64,000 nucleotides of DNA from Saururus chinensis (GCA_035235625.1 CP141140.1:48417351-48481350); one strand, 5' to 3'. Shown: positions 12,953 to 25,736, numbered from the stretch's first letter. The notes: generated from the sequence alone by a model not told the origin. Numbers and translations are program-made.

Positions 12953-14153
12953 TGATTCGACTTCTACCCACCCTTTTCAGAGTGCAGCAGTTTAAGGCGA
13001 TACTTGAAGAGGCATATGTTCTAATATTTGGAAGCTTTGCTTTCTGCTGTCTACTATGGCATGGTGTTTCCACTCTGTATGTTGCCTGAATTTTGTGATT
13101 GTTAATCCTCATACATGGCAATGTTTTGAGCTATGTATTGCAAACAGCGTTGTTGTCTTTAGCAGCAAGTTACCCGTGTGATAAATTAGTTTGGTTTAGG
13201 ATTTTTGAGCTAAGCGACTGAACAAGCATTACCATTATTGATTAGTAGATTTTGTGCCTGTTTCCTCCCATGGAAAAAGATCATGGATTCTTCTGTCTCT
13301 GAATTACACCCATGTAGTGCAAAATGAGATTTAAAACTTTACCCGGTACATGTGGCTGGAAATGAACACCTTTTGAAATACTGTTATTCTAACAGGACGA
13401 TACAGTGGAAGGTTGGGCGTCTCAATTGCTCTTTCCAATAATTTAATTATTGTTCGTTTGTAACGCTTTTTATTATTTAATTTAAAGTGTGCCCGTGATT
13501 TTGAAATTGTTGGGGACTTTGGGCCATAGATTAACAGACGAATTTTTTTCCTGGATTATTTAAAACAGGAGCTGCATTTCTTAATTCCAAGGCTTGGGTC
13601 TAGAAAATTCTCCAGAGCCCAGACCTCCCCATCTGGCTTTCCTTCCTTTTTCCCGTCTCTCACGTCCTCATCTCCCACTCCCTGACCTCTCCTTCCCGCT
13701 GCTCCCTCTTCCCTACTTCCTTCCCCTTCCAGCGCTTTCATTTCGACCTCCTTCCAGTCTCTTTTGCTCTTGGCAACTCTTGGCTGCACCACTCACCCAA
13801 TTTTACATTCAATTCACCAGCTTCTTTCATCTGCTTCCTACCCGACAGCAGCATCCACTGAAGTTCAACGCCCCTTTTGTCAGTTGTATCATCTCATTCT
13901 TCATTATCCTTGATAGTCAAAATTTTCATCAGGCAGAAGGGCACTACCCCATGGGCTAGGCATCAACATTTGCACCAATGGTTATGTCGGTCTAGTTTCA
14001 GTAGTGTTTTAAATATAGTGAATAATATTTGTGTCTCCCTAACTCCAGCGACTTATTGTGATAAATCTGATATTGAACTTACATGTTTCACTCATAATTA
14101 TTTCATGGCTCGGATTAATTTTTGCCATCGGTATCTTCATTTCTCGAAAGAAT
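12953..14153. other. CCT7 3' UTR and intergenic DNA
   Basis: The first few hundred bases after the TGA probably contain the 3' UTR. I could not place a poly(A) site. A pyrimidine-rich stretch occurs at 13600-13760. No gene recognised. Confidence 0.5.
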
Positions 14154-14734
14154 GTGGCTATTTAAACCCCTCTTTTTTCCCTGTATCACTTGTTACTGAT
14201 ACACCCTGTACTTAAAAAACAAAAATGCTCACCTAAACCCCATTGTTACAAAATAATACCAATTGGTATTGAAAGAATTTTTAACTCATGTATACCCCGC
14301 CCTTCCTCCCTCATGGCTTCATCTCCGAACTCCCTCATCGTCACTGCTCAGTGCCTCCACGGGAACCTGATTTTGTTGTTAGTGCCTCCAGCTCCAGCTC
14401 TCCCAATTTCGTTGTCAGTGCCTCTAGAACCCTAGTTTCTTTTCCGCTGCCACCAATGCCTCCAGCTCCAACTCTCCCGATTGCAACCCAACACTAAAAA
14501 TGACATTTGCTATCAGCCCCTGCCACAAAATGTTTTGTGAGGCATTTTATGTCAGTCGTTGAGACATTTTAGCGTTTGTTGAGACATTTTAGAGTTTGTA
14601 TGTTTAGAGTGATAATTGTTGTGACTTTTTGGATAATTGTTGTGCTGCTAGAAGAGGTTGTATATTTTTTACTATTAGGAAAATTATTGTCAAAACGCAA
14701 AATCATGTTCATGTTGATACTGTCTTTGATTTGG

Positions 14735-15030
14735 CGGGGGGTACTCCCCGCCAATTGTAGGATACCAATACAGGGGCATAATGGCACCTGTCTAAGGCTT
14801 CAATAGTTGGCGGGGGTCTTCGACCCCGTCTAGTTCTTCAAAAAATGGCGGGGGGTGCCCCTGCTACGAAACAGACAGTAACTTTAAAAAGTTTTTGTCT
14901 TCAATTTGGTGAGGGGTGGCCCCCGCCCAATTGTGCATTACGTGGGGGGGGGGGGTCTTTGACCTTATCTAGTTCTTCGAAAAATGGCGGGGGTGCCTCC
15001 CACCAAGAGTCAGACAGTAACCTCATCAAG
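14735..15030. repeat. Diverged GGCGGGG-rich direct repeats in the MULE
   Basis: About 2-3 diverged copies of a unit of roughly 130-160 bp. It contains GGCGGGGGT, a CTAGTTCTTCRAAAAATGG block and ACAGACAGTAAC. Weaker relatives of the unit occur at 19916-20180 near the other end of the element, with GGCAGGGGGTTGTCCCCGTG-like blocks. Subterminal repeats of this kind are common in MULEs. Confidence 0.5.
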
Positions 15031-15520
15031 TACATCTATAGGTATCTTTCATTTGTATCCAAAATATCATGAATATCTATACGTTTACCCCAATTATATT
15101 ATCTGTCAACAATTGAATGTACAAAACACTTTCTATACATCCTACCTCAATTTATATCCAAAATGTACTTATAAGTTAGGATTCTACTGTCAACTCTAAA
15201 AAACTCTCACATAGTGAAACCGTCACAAATGACGGTGGGGTGCTACCATAGGGACACATCAAAAACTCGATATTTGTATAACTTTTCCCAAGCATCAGCA
15301 CGTGGTTCATGATAGCTCCTCCAAACAGCTACAATAGGAGGCACTGGGGAATTTTGTGTAACATGGACTTTACAAAATGGTTTCCATTGACATTCTTCAC
15401 AACTTCTATCTCTCATTCTTTCAGACAACCAACATATGTTCGCCCTTCTCCAAACTGCCCAGGGGGGTGATTGTGACTACTACAAATTACTTTCAATTTC
15501 TACCCAAAACATGGTCAATA

Positions 15521-18500
15521 TGTCACGACCCGGATTTTTAAAAGTATTTTTAAATAGCACGAACGGTAAGTAGCGAGAATTTTTTCTTCTTCTTTAAATA
15601 CAAAACAAACCCTTCGATTAAATAACTAGGTCATGATAACTGGGGTTCACAAATATGAATATCAAATCATATGATATTATTTAATGTCTGAAAATTTATA
15701 AAGACCAGCTCATCCATCTAAGTATAAGTCCGTCACCCGTCTGAAAATAAATAACAAGTTGACTCTCACGATAAAGGTACACTAACGTACCGAAGTTGGA
15801 AAAACGCAAAAACCTCTTGTGCTCGCCTGTCTTGGTCTCATTTGTCGTCGCCTGGAGAATCTGCAACAAAGCAAACCAAACAACAACCACAATGGAGCAT
15901 CTCCGCCTACAGGAGAAGAACTTCCAAAGGACAAAAGGTTTTATTAATATTTTTCGGATCGGGCCAACATCACCCGATGTTAGTTGCCTACGTACTCATC
16001 AGACAACATCTCCAATGTTTCCAACAAGATCGGATCTAGACGTAGTTATGCCTAGAAACTACTCTATTCTAAGAAGCATAACATCACACATGCAATGCTT
16101 AGATATTTTTAACCTACATTTTAGTAAGTCCTTTAACCGTTCCACTTGTCTAGTTAACAAGCAATATCAAATATTATTATTAATTATCTCACATCTCTTT
16201 TTCGATAATTAAAATTATCAAATATGTAACTCAGAGATAACTCATCCCTCGAGAAACCTCCAAACAAGGTACTCTAACCTTGGAGTAGACTGTTTAACAA
16301 CAACTTGATCCAAATCCCCAGGGCTCTCAATAGCTTGCCACGAATCTGGAGAAGAGGATCCCAACTGTGCTCATGGACATAGATTGGCAAGAAACACACC
16401 TTACATGATGTTTATGTAACTCCGCTTTTCGTACGTACTAAATAGTCCTAGGAAGACTTGCGGGAGACCCGCAGTAAAGACCCTCTAGTCAATACCCAAA
16501 CCGTCATGGCGATGAAGAAGCACATTGCAATCTCCACCTTCCCAACGCTGGGAGAAAATGTCTTATAAGACATTACTAACGTATCAATAGAAGCCTTAGG
16601 TCCTTATGACCATTGACTCCCCCCAAACATCTAAAACTTAGACTAGATTATTTTCATCCAGTCAAGTATCCGCTCAACCCTTTGGGTCCTCTTCACCTTG
16701 TGAATCGGTCCACTATATAGCTCATCCACTGAGCTATGACTCGAAGAACATCCTGTAACCATCCTCAGTTCATTAACCAAGATCAAATTCTATGTCAGGG
16801 CCCCGTTCACTCCATGAACTGGTCCTAACCCTAAAGAGGGTATTTTAGTTATTATCTTAATTAGATGTTCTCCCTCCAAACCAACAGCAACCCATGTCTC
16901 TTGATTAATCTTCATTAATCTTAAGTTACTGATATAAATCAATGCATCAATATCAAAAGCATGCATCAGTGTAAATAATCATGCAATCATACAAGCCCGA
17001 TATGTAAATTAACATATTCCACGAGTGACGTATATAATACCCTAGTGGATTTCTACGCTGTGTTACGGACACGTGCAATACACTGCCCTAGACCCTGAGA
17101 ATTAGGGTTTTCCATTGGTTTCCCGTGACACTGTGACCTTTCAAGGTCTTCGTGGCACCTACCGGTCACACCCCTTCCTTTTGAAGTTATTTATAGGGTA
17201 CCTTAACTCTTGATTCACTAGGTCATCTGTTTCATCAGAAACAGAACATACTGCCCCCTAAGGGCATTAGGGTAATTCTACCACTTAGGGTATGCTACCC
17301 TCCCTTGGTTCATTTGGTCATCTCACTATGCTTTTATTTATTTAAGTCATAATCCTCTCAAGAAGCTTCACTCTCAAACTGACTCACGCTTCCATTCACA
17401 CGAATGTGGGCGGATCCACTCAAGGGGTAATTCTGTTATTTGGTTTAAAGCCATAATGACATCCGATGGGTTCAAAATTTGGGTCAAGGGTACTACTTGA
17501 CTTCATAGACTCTTTGTAATTTTCTTGGCATGTGACGGGGTTGTGAACCCCACCCCATGAACCAACCTAGGTTTTGACTAACGGTTTATAATTAACCCTA
17601 GGGGCAAAATGGTCAATTACACTATCACTGGGATTTTTCCTCACCAAACGGTTTGGGCTATAATTAGTTTACCCATTAAAATATCACTGAGAATTTTCCT
17701 AGTTTTTAGATCCACTCATAGGCCCCTGAACCAGAGCTTGAACTCGGGTAAGTTAATATTATACGATAATTAACTAGTAAGGGTAAAAATATCATTTCAC
17801 AGTCTCTGGGATTTTTCCCTTAGCTGAAACTCGATCATAATAATCCAAACCTCTCCAGATACATGACTATTTTTCTAGAATTTATTTGACACTTTTAGCC
17901 CCCTGAACCGGACCCGGTTCACTCCCTTCTCTCTTCTTCTTCTGTTTTTTTAAAACCGATCCGGACCGGGTCAGTTTGGGTCGACGACCCGCAATGCGGG
18001 TTGTCTTCCCCGCGTCCGGCCAGAGGCATTTCGGCCTCTGGCAGTGCTGCCCCCTACCATGGCAGAGGGATGGCGGCTCACCGGTTTTTCAACCGCCTGC
18101 ACACGGCGGAACCGGCAGCGTCGGTCCCGCTGCCGTCCGGTAGCTGGATGGTGGCCAAAACCGCCACTTTCCCTACTTCCCCTTTTCTTTTTTTATCAAA
18201 CGGCAAAGCCACCGCGGCCGGGGCCAGTGTGGCCCAGGCCGGCGTCCTGGATATTTGGCCTGGAACAATGCGGCTGGGACTGGAGTGGCCATGGCCAGCG
18301 CAGCCACGGCCGGCGCGGCCTCAGCCAGCGCCGTCAACGCCAACAATCTCTCTTTTTTTTATTCTTTCATCTGTGACTCGGCACAGCGGCGGCCACATGC
18401 CGGATCCTGACCCTACGCCAAGGGAGTCCAGTGCATGAGAACAGGCCAGTCATTGACCGGTCGGCCGCTATCCGGCGGCCGACCGGCAGGATCAAAATAA

Positions 18501-19124
18501 AGTACTAAAATTACTTCTTAACGAAATTGTAGAACACACAGTTACGTAAATTACAAAATACATAATTGCAGAAGTGATAATACATTAAAATTTATTGTAA
18601 TGTTTTACTTATTTCGACTCAAAGGCCTACCTTAATGGCCGATTGGTTGTCGATCAATCGCCGCCAATGCCTCACCGGAGTTTCGCCGGAAAATTTCATT
18701 GTCACCTTTTCCTTCACCGTCCAAAAAAAAACCTCTTCTATTAGCCCTAATTCGCCTTTTATAGGCATGAGATTAGAGTTCCTAATCCCATGAGAAATCA
18801 GGCCTCAAAAAACCCAATTTTGGAACAATAATTGATTGGGCCCGCATAGTGACTTAAACGGATAATTCGTACTTTCAATTCAGGTAAACGGATCCTGCAT
18901 GATATGTTCAACTTCAGACGGTCGTTTCTCCCTCATCCAAACTCCGATTCGCGTATTCTTGGTGGTGTTTCAAAGCTCTTTCTGTCTACTTTCCATCCAT
19001 ATATATATATCAGCCACCAAATCTAAGCATTGATTAATTTATTCCAATGAAAAGGTCAAGGGGTTTAGCACCCTAATTTCCACGTGTACGACTTCAGGAA
19101 TTTAGAAAATTCCCGGACGTTACA
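15521..19124 (-). mobile_element. Solo LTR (3.6 kb), gypsy-like, with CAATA target duplication
   Basis: Starts TGTCACGACCCGG at 15521 and ends CCCGGACGTTACA at 19124. It is flanked on both sides by CAATA (15516-15520 and 19125-19129), which proves insertion as a unit. No reverse transcriptase, primer-binding site or polypurine tract is present inside, so it is a solo LTR left by LTR-LTR recombination. A TATAAAAG box on the minus strand (18756-18763) suggests minus orientation. The GC-rich ORF-like stretch at 18000-18440 is LTR sequence, not a gene. Confidence 0.85.
18756..18763 (-). promoter_or_regulatory. LTR TATA box
   Basis: Reads TATAAAAG on the minus strand inside the solo LTR at 15521-19124. 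It is used here to orient the element; activity is unknown. Confidence 0.5.
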
Positions 19125-20584
19125 CAATATTCATTTCCCTTCCTTGTAACTTGAAAGGGAACCCACATTTCTTTGTTGTTGTTTGTCTATTATGAATATC
19201 CGACTTGGACTTTTGAATAATACTTCTTTTGTAGTAACCCGCTCTTTCACAAGCTAGAGTAACACATCATCTCTGCTTTTGGTCATCTGATTTTAGGATT
19301 ATAAGCAGTGTACCATGCCTCATACAAATTTCTTTGGCCCATTTTATTAAAGCCTCTCGTGATGGGAATACCTGCAAGTTGATAAAAATATATTAATATT
19401 GACATTTCTCCAATTAATATGACATATTCCTCACAACATTTACAATTAATGAATTTACCTTGTCATCAGAAAATGTAAAAGATATATCAATATTTAAGAT
19501 GTCGTTGTGGCTTTGACCTTCTCTTTTAGATACATCCTGTTAACAAAGAGTTGTATCATTAGATTTTCATTTGAAAACATTAGAAAATACCAAAATGCTT
19601 TGCATTGTTATTCATTTCTCTTTTAGATAGAAAAATGGTCTATACCTCTTTAGAAGACTGGTTTTCTATCTCATTGTATGGTCGATTCACCTCTATTTGT
19701 TTCAATGAACATGGAACAATCTCTTCTATTTCCTCATTTGAAGCCGTACACCCACTATTTTGGATAATAGATGACATCAAATACATAAATGACGAAGATT
19801 CACCAGCAAGATGATCCATTCTTGATTGACTTAATCAATAAGCTATAGTAACCTAAGATGAGACAAAATAAGGGCAATGAAAACATATGGTGATCACAAA
19901 TTGACTAATAATACTTGGCAGGCGTTAGTCCCCGTAAACCGAAGTATATTGTGTCAAGTTATCCCCCCCTCCATAAAGCTGACAAAAGTTTTCAGCTTGT
20001 GTATATACATTTTTGTACTTAGCAGTGGGTAGTCTCTGTGCAGATAATCACATTGTGGCGGCGTTTACCCCCCACAAGTACACTAACAAAAGCTTTTAGC
20101 TAGTTATCAATCTATATGTGGCAGGGGGTTGTCCCCGTGAAGTGAAGAACAATGTGTTAAGGGCTACCCCCTGCTAAAAAAATTAACCGAAGCTTTCTTG
20201 CCTCTGACAACGTTCTGGCGAAAAATGTGATAAACATGCCTCTGGAAGTGTAAAGACGCCATTGATGAATAAATACTACTATAAGGGAAGATAAACTTAC
20301 AAAAAGGGTTCAACTTTTTGGTTGCCGGAGCTTTTTAATCGTTACTGGAGCTACAATGTACGTCGGCGGCTACAGTGCTCGCCAGCGGCTCTGACTTAGC
20401 CTGGAGGAGGAGAAGAAAGTCTGTAAGAATAGAACTCACGTTCTTTAGGTTAACTCATGGGGGAAAAAAGTAAGGTAAATGGGGGACAAAAGAGCAAGTT
20501 AGTGGGGTATCAAAGAAAAAAAAAATCTAACCTTTTGCTTTTGCTTGGGGGATACAGGGAAAAAAGAGGGGTTTAAATAGCCAC

Positions 20585-20830
20585 GTTCTCAAAATTTGCC
20601 GTAAGCAGGAAGTTTTATGACTTCGATTTGTTTTCTGTGATATGATGTGAATTGTGACGTGATAGTAGTATTAATCTATGTTTATATTTGGCTTCCATAA
20701 TATAATACTTTTAATGAATTTGGCATTAAAATCATAATGTTTTGTGACTTTGTTTTTCATTTTTTTTGCAGAAAAATAGCTTACACTTAAAATCTTTTCT
20801 CCTTTCCACCATCCACGACCTTATCTGCAT
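20585..20830. other. Short flank between MULE and truncated LTR
   Basis: AT-rich DNA without recognisable features. Similarity to the 3' LTR begins abruptly at about 20831, which marks the truncation point of the next element. Confidence 0.5.
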
Positions 20831-22274
20831 TGGGGCTTTAGTCTTGACAAGCAGAAGTTGCTCGAAGGCGTTGGCCTTGAGGAGCAGGAGTTGCTCGAGA
20901 CTTCGGTCTCGATAAGCTGGAGTTGCTCGAGGGCTTTGGCCTTGAGGAGCAAGAGTTGCTTGAGACTTCGGTCTTGACAAGCAGGAGTTGCTCGAAGGCA
21001 TTGGCCTTGAGGAGCAAGAGTTGCTTGAGATTTCGGTCTTGGCAAGCAGGAGTTGCTCGAAGGCATTGGCCTTGAGGAGCAAGAGTTGCTTGAGATTTCG
21101 GTCTTGGCAAGCAGGAGTTGCTCGAAGGCGTTGGCCTTGAGGAGCAGGAGTTGCTTGAGACTTCGGCCTTGAGGAGCAGAAGTTGCTCGAAGGCTTTGAC
21201 CTTGAGGAGCAGGTCTATTTGATAAGTGTTTGCTCGAGGGCTCCGGCCTTGAAGAGCAGGTTTATTCTCTATGTGTATGGACTTGCATGTTGGACTAGTG
21301 TGTGTGTGTGTGACACTTATACATGCATGATGAATGAAAATGTTGATGCATGATTGGATATGTATGTTAGAGATACATTTCATGCAGGTTGATATGATGT
21401 GACGCATGATTGGATATGTATGTTAGAGATAAATTTCATACAGGTTGATATGATGTGATACATGATTGAATATGTATGTTAGAGATACATTTCATGTAGG
21501 TTGATATGATGTGACGCATGATTGGATATGTATGTTAGAGATACATTTCATATAGGTTGATATGATGTGATACATGATTGGATATGTATGTTAGAGATAC
21601 ATTTCATGTAGGTTGATATGATGTGAATGACACTATGTGGATTATACACTATGATGTAGGTTTAGGTGATGTGTATGTGTGATCAAAAAATAATACATCT
21701 TGTCAATCTTTGATCTAAATGATTTTATTGCTATGCTATCGTATTTCTGATGATGATAGTTATATTAAAAACCATTGCTGAGTTTGTTAAACTCACCCTT
21801 CTTTCTTGTGTTGTTGCTTTGGGGCTGCGTGGTGCGACACGCAAACGGATAGGATCTCCTCTTTGAGGAAAGATCGGAGACGACTTGGATGTGATCGTGG
21901 AGACTCTTATGTGACTTATTTTCCTTGGTTTATGCTTTATGTTTAGAACCTTTGTGTATGGTTCTCTGTTGGATTTATGTTATTTTTTACAGTTGTGTTG
22001 CTTAAGACCCGTTTTAGAGCCAGAGTGGGCTTTGGTTGACTAAGCTTGTGGGTTTGAGACTAGTCATTTATGTTGAATTAAGTGACTCTCTCTCTTTTCT
22101 ACTTATTTACTCTTGCTCAAAGGAATGTGCGTACTCCATAATTCTATTAGATCACTCGTATTTAGGGTCAAGTCTTTCGCTAAACCGTATCTCAATTTTT
22201 CCTCGTCGCCCCTGCACGCTTGACCGGCCCCTAGACCGGGTTTGGCTCGGGTCGGGCAGTGCCGGGGCGTGACA
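20831..22274 (+). repeat. 5' LTR (truncated)
   Basis: Contains a tandem array of 65-bp units (20831-21260; GCAGGAGTTGCTCGAAGGC...), a short (TG)7 tract, five 56-bp units (21348-21630; GCATGATTGGATATGTATG...), and ends CGGGGCGTGACA. The 3' LTR has three 56-bp units, so the two LTRs have diverged in repeat number. Confidence 0.85.
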
Positions 22275-22281
22275 AAGTTTT

Positions 22282-22294
22282 TGGTATCGGAGCA
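22282..22294 (+). promoter_or_regulatory. Primer-binding site, initiator tRNA-Met type
   Basis: TGGTATCGGAGCA, 7 bp after the 5' LTR end, matches the complement of the plant initiator tRNA-Met 3' end (TGGTATCAGAGCC) at 11 of 13 positions. It would prime minus-strand DNA synthesis. Confidence 0.85.
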
Positions 22295-22488
22295 CATCTT
22301 TGTCTAAGAGTAAATAAGGTTTGAGTGACAAGTCTTGCTTGCTTGTTTGTGTGTTTTCTGATTGTTTGGTTGTGTGGTTTTGGGTTATTAGGCTGTATGA
22401 TCCTCCTTATCTCTCACCATGTTAAGGTGCTACTCGATGCCGATCCTTCTCCTTCTTTCATCTCTCCGCATTTTACTCGTGAGCTTGA

Positions 22489-22734
22489 ATGTTGAATGAG
22501 TTGCATGTTGATTTGATTATCTTGTCTATGATTATTTTCGATGTGATTTTTGACATGGATGTGATGTTTATAACATCATGCTCATGTGGGTTGTCGGGAG
22601 AGAAAGTGGTGTTCACTTTACCCGATGTTGAACCTTTCATCTTGAGGGATGTTAAGTGCTCTAGTCGAAGCTTTTCGGTGTCTTTCACTAAGGCTAGAAG
22701 GTGGACTAATAGAGGGTGTGTAGTTTTCTTCTAA
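22489..22734 (+). pseudogene. Ty3/gypsy retropepsin fragment
   Basis: Reads ELHVDLIILSMIIFDVIFDM followed by DV. This resembles the second half of plant gypsy proteases, whose usual pattern is ...DLIVLDM...FDVILGMDWL. The key GMDWL is changed to DMDVM. The catalytic Asp end of the protease and all of reverse transcriptase, RNase H and integrase are missing. A LPDVEPFILRDVKC segment follows, as in the linker towards RT. The polypurine tract lies about 350 bp downstream, so a large internal deletion has removed the rest of pol. Confidence 0.55.
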
Positions 22735-23071
22735 GATCTTGGTGATGAGTGTTGAACTACCTCCTCTTGAAATCCATTTAATGGTGTTGGAGTTTTGGAA
22801 TGCGTCGTCGAACGACTTGTCGGAATTGCATTCCACTAAGGAGATTGTATGCCTTGTCAAATTTATTTTGGACAAGAGGTGAAGAAGAGATTGACTTCAG
22901 CTCCGGTTCTAACCTTTTCTGCCGGGAGTGGTGGTTACGTGGTTTAGAGTGACGTTTCAATTTGTGGTTTGAGTTGTGTACTCATGCAGCGTGGGAGGAA
23001 TTGCAAACGGTGTAGAGTCGGAAAAAAGAACTGCATTGACCTTTAGTGAATTTTGGAGGACCAAAATTCCT

Positions 23072-23084
23072 AAGGGGGGGAGGA
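23072..23084 (+). promoter_or_regulatory. Polypurine tract
   Basis: A purine run of AAGGGGGGGAGGA immediately precedes the 3' LTR start TGTAAGATC. It is the plus-strand primer for reverse transcription and confirms plus orientation. Confidence 0.85.
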
Positions 23085-23506
23085 TGTAAGATCTCTGATC
23101 TTAAACCAGTTTTCGTTTCACTTTAACTATCGGTTATCGTGAGGTTAACACGTTTTCTGATTTATTCGGTGGTTTCGTAAATAAATGGTGTTTATGATGG
23201 TTTTAATCAAAATCAACTTTTCAGTTAGTGGTTTTAAGTGATTTTGAATCAAATGTGAATTTTTGGGATTTTTCTGAATTTTCACTATTTTTCTGAAAAT
23301 CAGGGTTTGGTGGGACCCCCTGTGGGTCCCACCGTTAAAATTTGAGGTTTTTGGACCAAATGAACCCAGACATCAACACAAGACTTTACAAAATTTTTTA
23401 TAATTTTTCCAGGTTTTATGAGTGCTCAAATAACTAAATTACCCATTTTTAGCCTATTTTTCTATTCATACCCCACAATTTACCCATACACACCCCAAAA
23501 CCCTAT

Positions 23507-23514
23507 TATAAAAG
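23507..23514 (+). promoter_or_regulatory. LTR TATA box
   Basis: TATAAAAG in U3 of the 3' LTR, followed by a GC-richer presumptive start region. It matches the plus orientation given by the primer-binding site and polypurine tract. Confidence 0.6.
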
Positions 23515-25651
23515 GCTAGACCTGAGCCATTCCCATTTTGGGAATAGGCTGAGAAGGAGAGGTCAGGCCTAATCCCCAATTAGGCCCGGATTAGAAGGTG
23601 TTTAAGGTAAGTCCATTCTAATTAAGCACTGAAACCTAACTTTTTTCTTAATCTCATCTAAATCTACCATTTCCCCTTTGTTTTGATTCATTTTTTTAAA
23701 CATCAGAACTACTAATTTGCATCTTTACTTTAAACCCTAACTCTCAAAATCCGATTTTTATGTTCAACAAGCCCTAGATCTAAGTTTTTAGTTAGGGTTT
23801 TCTATGTTAAATTAGTTTTAATGGAGTTTAATTCAAACTCTATGTCTTTGTAAGGTTTTCAAGAAAGGTGACCATTAAATCCAAGCCTAATCAAGGGATA
23901 AGATAATGGACTTTCAAAATTTTAGTTTCCTATGGTAAAACTCTTGATTTTGTGGTTGTTTTGAATGGAATTACTTGATTTAGTACTTTAATGACATGAT
24001 TAGTAAATGGTAATCTTTAATCCTGATTTTATAGGGTTTTATCTTGTTATGATGTGGATTAACATTCTAGAAGTTATGGTGGACTTTTAATGTCATTTAG
24101 GTTGTTAGATGGTGATTTTGAGTTTTATCAATGGAGTTTCGGTTTGAAATTGCGAAAGGAAGAAGAGGGTCGAATCTTCCTTGTTGGCATTCGAACGGCC
24201 ATGCAAGGCATTTGAACGGCAACACTGCAATTTTGGTACATATCCTGTGTAGCCGATCGAACGGCGGGAGGGTGTTCGAACGGATACCCTGCAGAATTTG
24301 ACCATTTTATGTATGTTGTTTATTTTGACATATCTACTCCAAAATATTATTTTTATGTTTATGTGGAGTGTTTTGAGCTATAGTATGCTACTGAAAGGGT
24401 ATACCATTGATGTTTTGAAGTTGTGGTATATATATATTTAGAGTTATGTGGAATGGCTTGTGGTTAGATATACGATGTTGGAATTGCCATCTTGAAGTTA
24501 TGAGTGGTTGATTCTCTATGGTTGAGTATATTTTCAGTAGAGCTACAACATACTAATGGACTGATATGTCATGTTAAGATGTGGTTAATTGATGTGTGAA
24601 TGTTAGTGTTATGTCTTGACTCAAGTATGGAGTGAATGATCTTATATGTGGTTAGCTTGTGGTTAAGCTTTGATTCGAGTTACGATTTTAATGATTCTTC
24701 TCTATGATTTTTGCTGAAATTCATGATTAGATGTTAATGCTCATGTGTAGTGTGATGGTGAGTGAATTACAAGCATGTTGATATGCATTGAGTGAAGTGC
24801 TTCTACTAGGTACACACACATGTGGGGTTTAATGATGATGTTGAAGCTTGATATTATAATTATGAATGATGCATTAGGGGCTGATGAGAGCATTTATCAT
24901 GAATTAGGATTAATGTATGCCTTGCCCACATATGTACCATGTTGCATGCATCATGAAAATGGATTTTCAATTGAGACTTTATCGAGGTTAATCGAATTTG
25001 ATCGATTGGATGCAATGTGGTGAGATTGCGTGCCAGATTGATCAGTTATGACTTAATCGAAACTTGATTGGTCCGAAAGGACATGTTTTGATTTGAGTTC
25101 CTGTGTAGAACGAGTGCACTCCCCGGGTTGAGTCTAGTTAAATGGAGTTATGTAGGGACGAGTTGTGTCTTGCAGATTGAGATAATTATGATTATCTGGA
25201 CCCTGAGAATCCAGTTGTTTTGTCCGAGTGCACTGGCTTACCAGGTATTGTTGCTTGGGCTTTAGTCTTGACAAGCAGGAGTTGCTCGAAGGCGTTGGCC
25301 TTGAGGAGCAGGAGTTGCTCAAGACTTCGGTCTTGATAGGCAGGAGTTGCTCGAGGGCTTTGGCCTTAAGGAGCAGGAGTTGCTTGAGACTTCGGTCTTG
25401 ACAAGCAGGAGTTGCTCGAAGGCGTTGGCCTTGAGGAGCAAGAGTTGCTTGAGATTTCGGTCTTGGCAAGCAGGAGTTGCTCGAAGGCGTTGGCCTTGAG
25501 GAGCAGGAGTTGCTTGAGACTTCGGCCTTGAGGAGCAGAAGTTGCTCGAAGGCTTTGACCTTGAGGAGCAGGTCTATTTGATAAGTGTTTGCTCGAGGGC
25601 TCCGGCCTTGAAGAGCAGGTTTATTCTCTATGTGTATGGACTTGCATGTTG

Positions 25652-25654
<3 letters not shown>

Positions 25655-25735
<81 letters not shown>
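25655..25735. repeat. (GT)40 microsatellite in the 3' LTR
   Basis: An uninterrupted GT repeat of about 81 bp. The same site in the 5' LTR (21298-21312) has only about seven TG units. Confidence 0.95.

Positions 25736-25736
<1 letters not shown>

Larger units (their letters stand above)
15440..19819 (-). pseudogene. FAR1-like DNA-binding domain gene, disrupted
   Basis: Exons read on the minus strand. Exon 1 is 19819-19646 and starts MDHLAGESSSFMYLMSSI, ending at a GT donor. Exon 2 is 19536-19459 (DVSKREGQSHND...FSDDK). Exon 3 starts at 19371 with VFPSREALIKWAKEICMRHG, continues to CVTLACERAGYY and KKCGFPFKLQGREMNI, and is cut by the solo LTR. On the far side, SHNHPPGQFGEG is legible at about 15475-15440. 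The Cys pattern CVTLAC / KKCGFPF and the closing HNH match the WRKY-GCM1-like zinc finger of FAR1 and MULE-associated proteins. Damage: an in-frame TGA before CVTLAC, the LTR insertion, and a frame change with stops before HNHPP. It would have bound DNA, probably element ends. Non-functional now. Confidence 0.7.
14154..20584 (-). mobile_element. MULE with a FAR1-type gene, split by a solo LTR
   Basis: A perfect 34-bp terminal inverted repeat occurs at 14154-14187 (starts GTGGCTATTTAAACCCCTC) and 20551-20584 (ends GGGTTTAAATAGCCAC). Outside the 34 bp the similarity becomes weak, so true ends may lie a few tens of bases further out. I could not identify a target-site duplication. The interior holds a minus-strand gene with a FAR1-like zinc-finger domain, a domain common in Mutator-like elements. 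No MULE transposase was seen, so it is probably non-autonomous. The solo LTR at 15521-19124 accounts for more than half of its length; without it the element is about 2.8 kb. Confidence 0.7.

Noticed and set aside
18001-18438. 145-codon GC-rich ORF on +
   Set aside because: It lies wholly within the solo LTR with a CAATA duplication. The frame is open because of GC-rich composition, and an overlapping frame is also open.
20732-21407. Minus-strand ORFs of 81-189 codons with Ser/Arg/Pro repeats
   Set aside because: They are translations of the 65-bp tandem repeats of the LTR and recur in the second LTR at 25134-25739.
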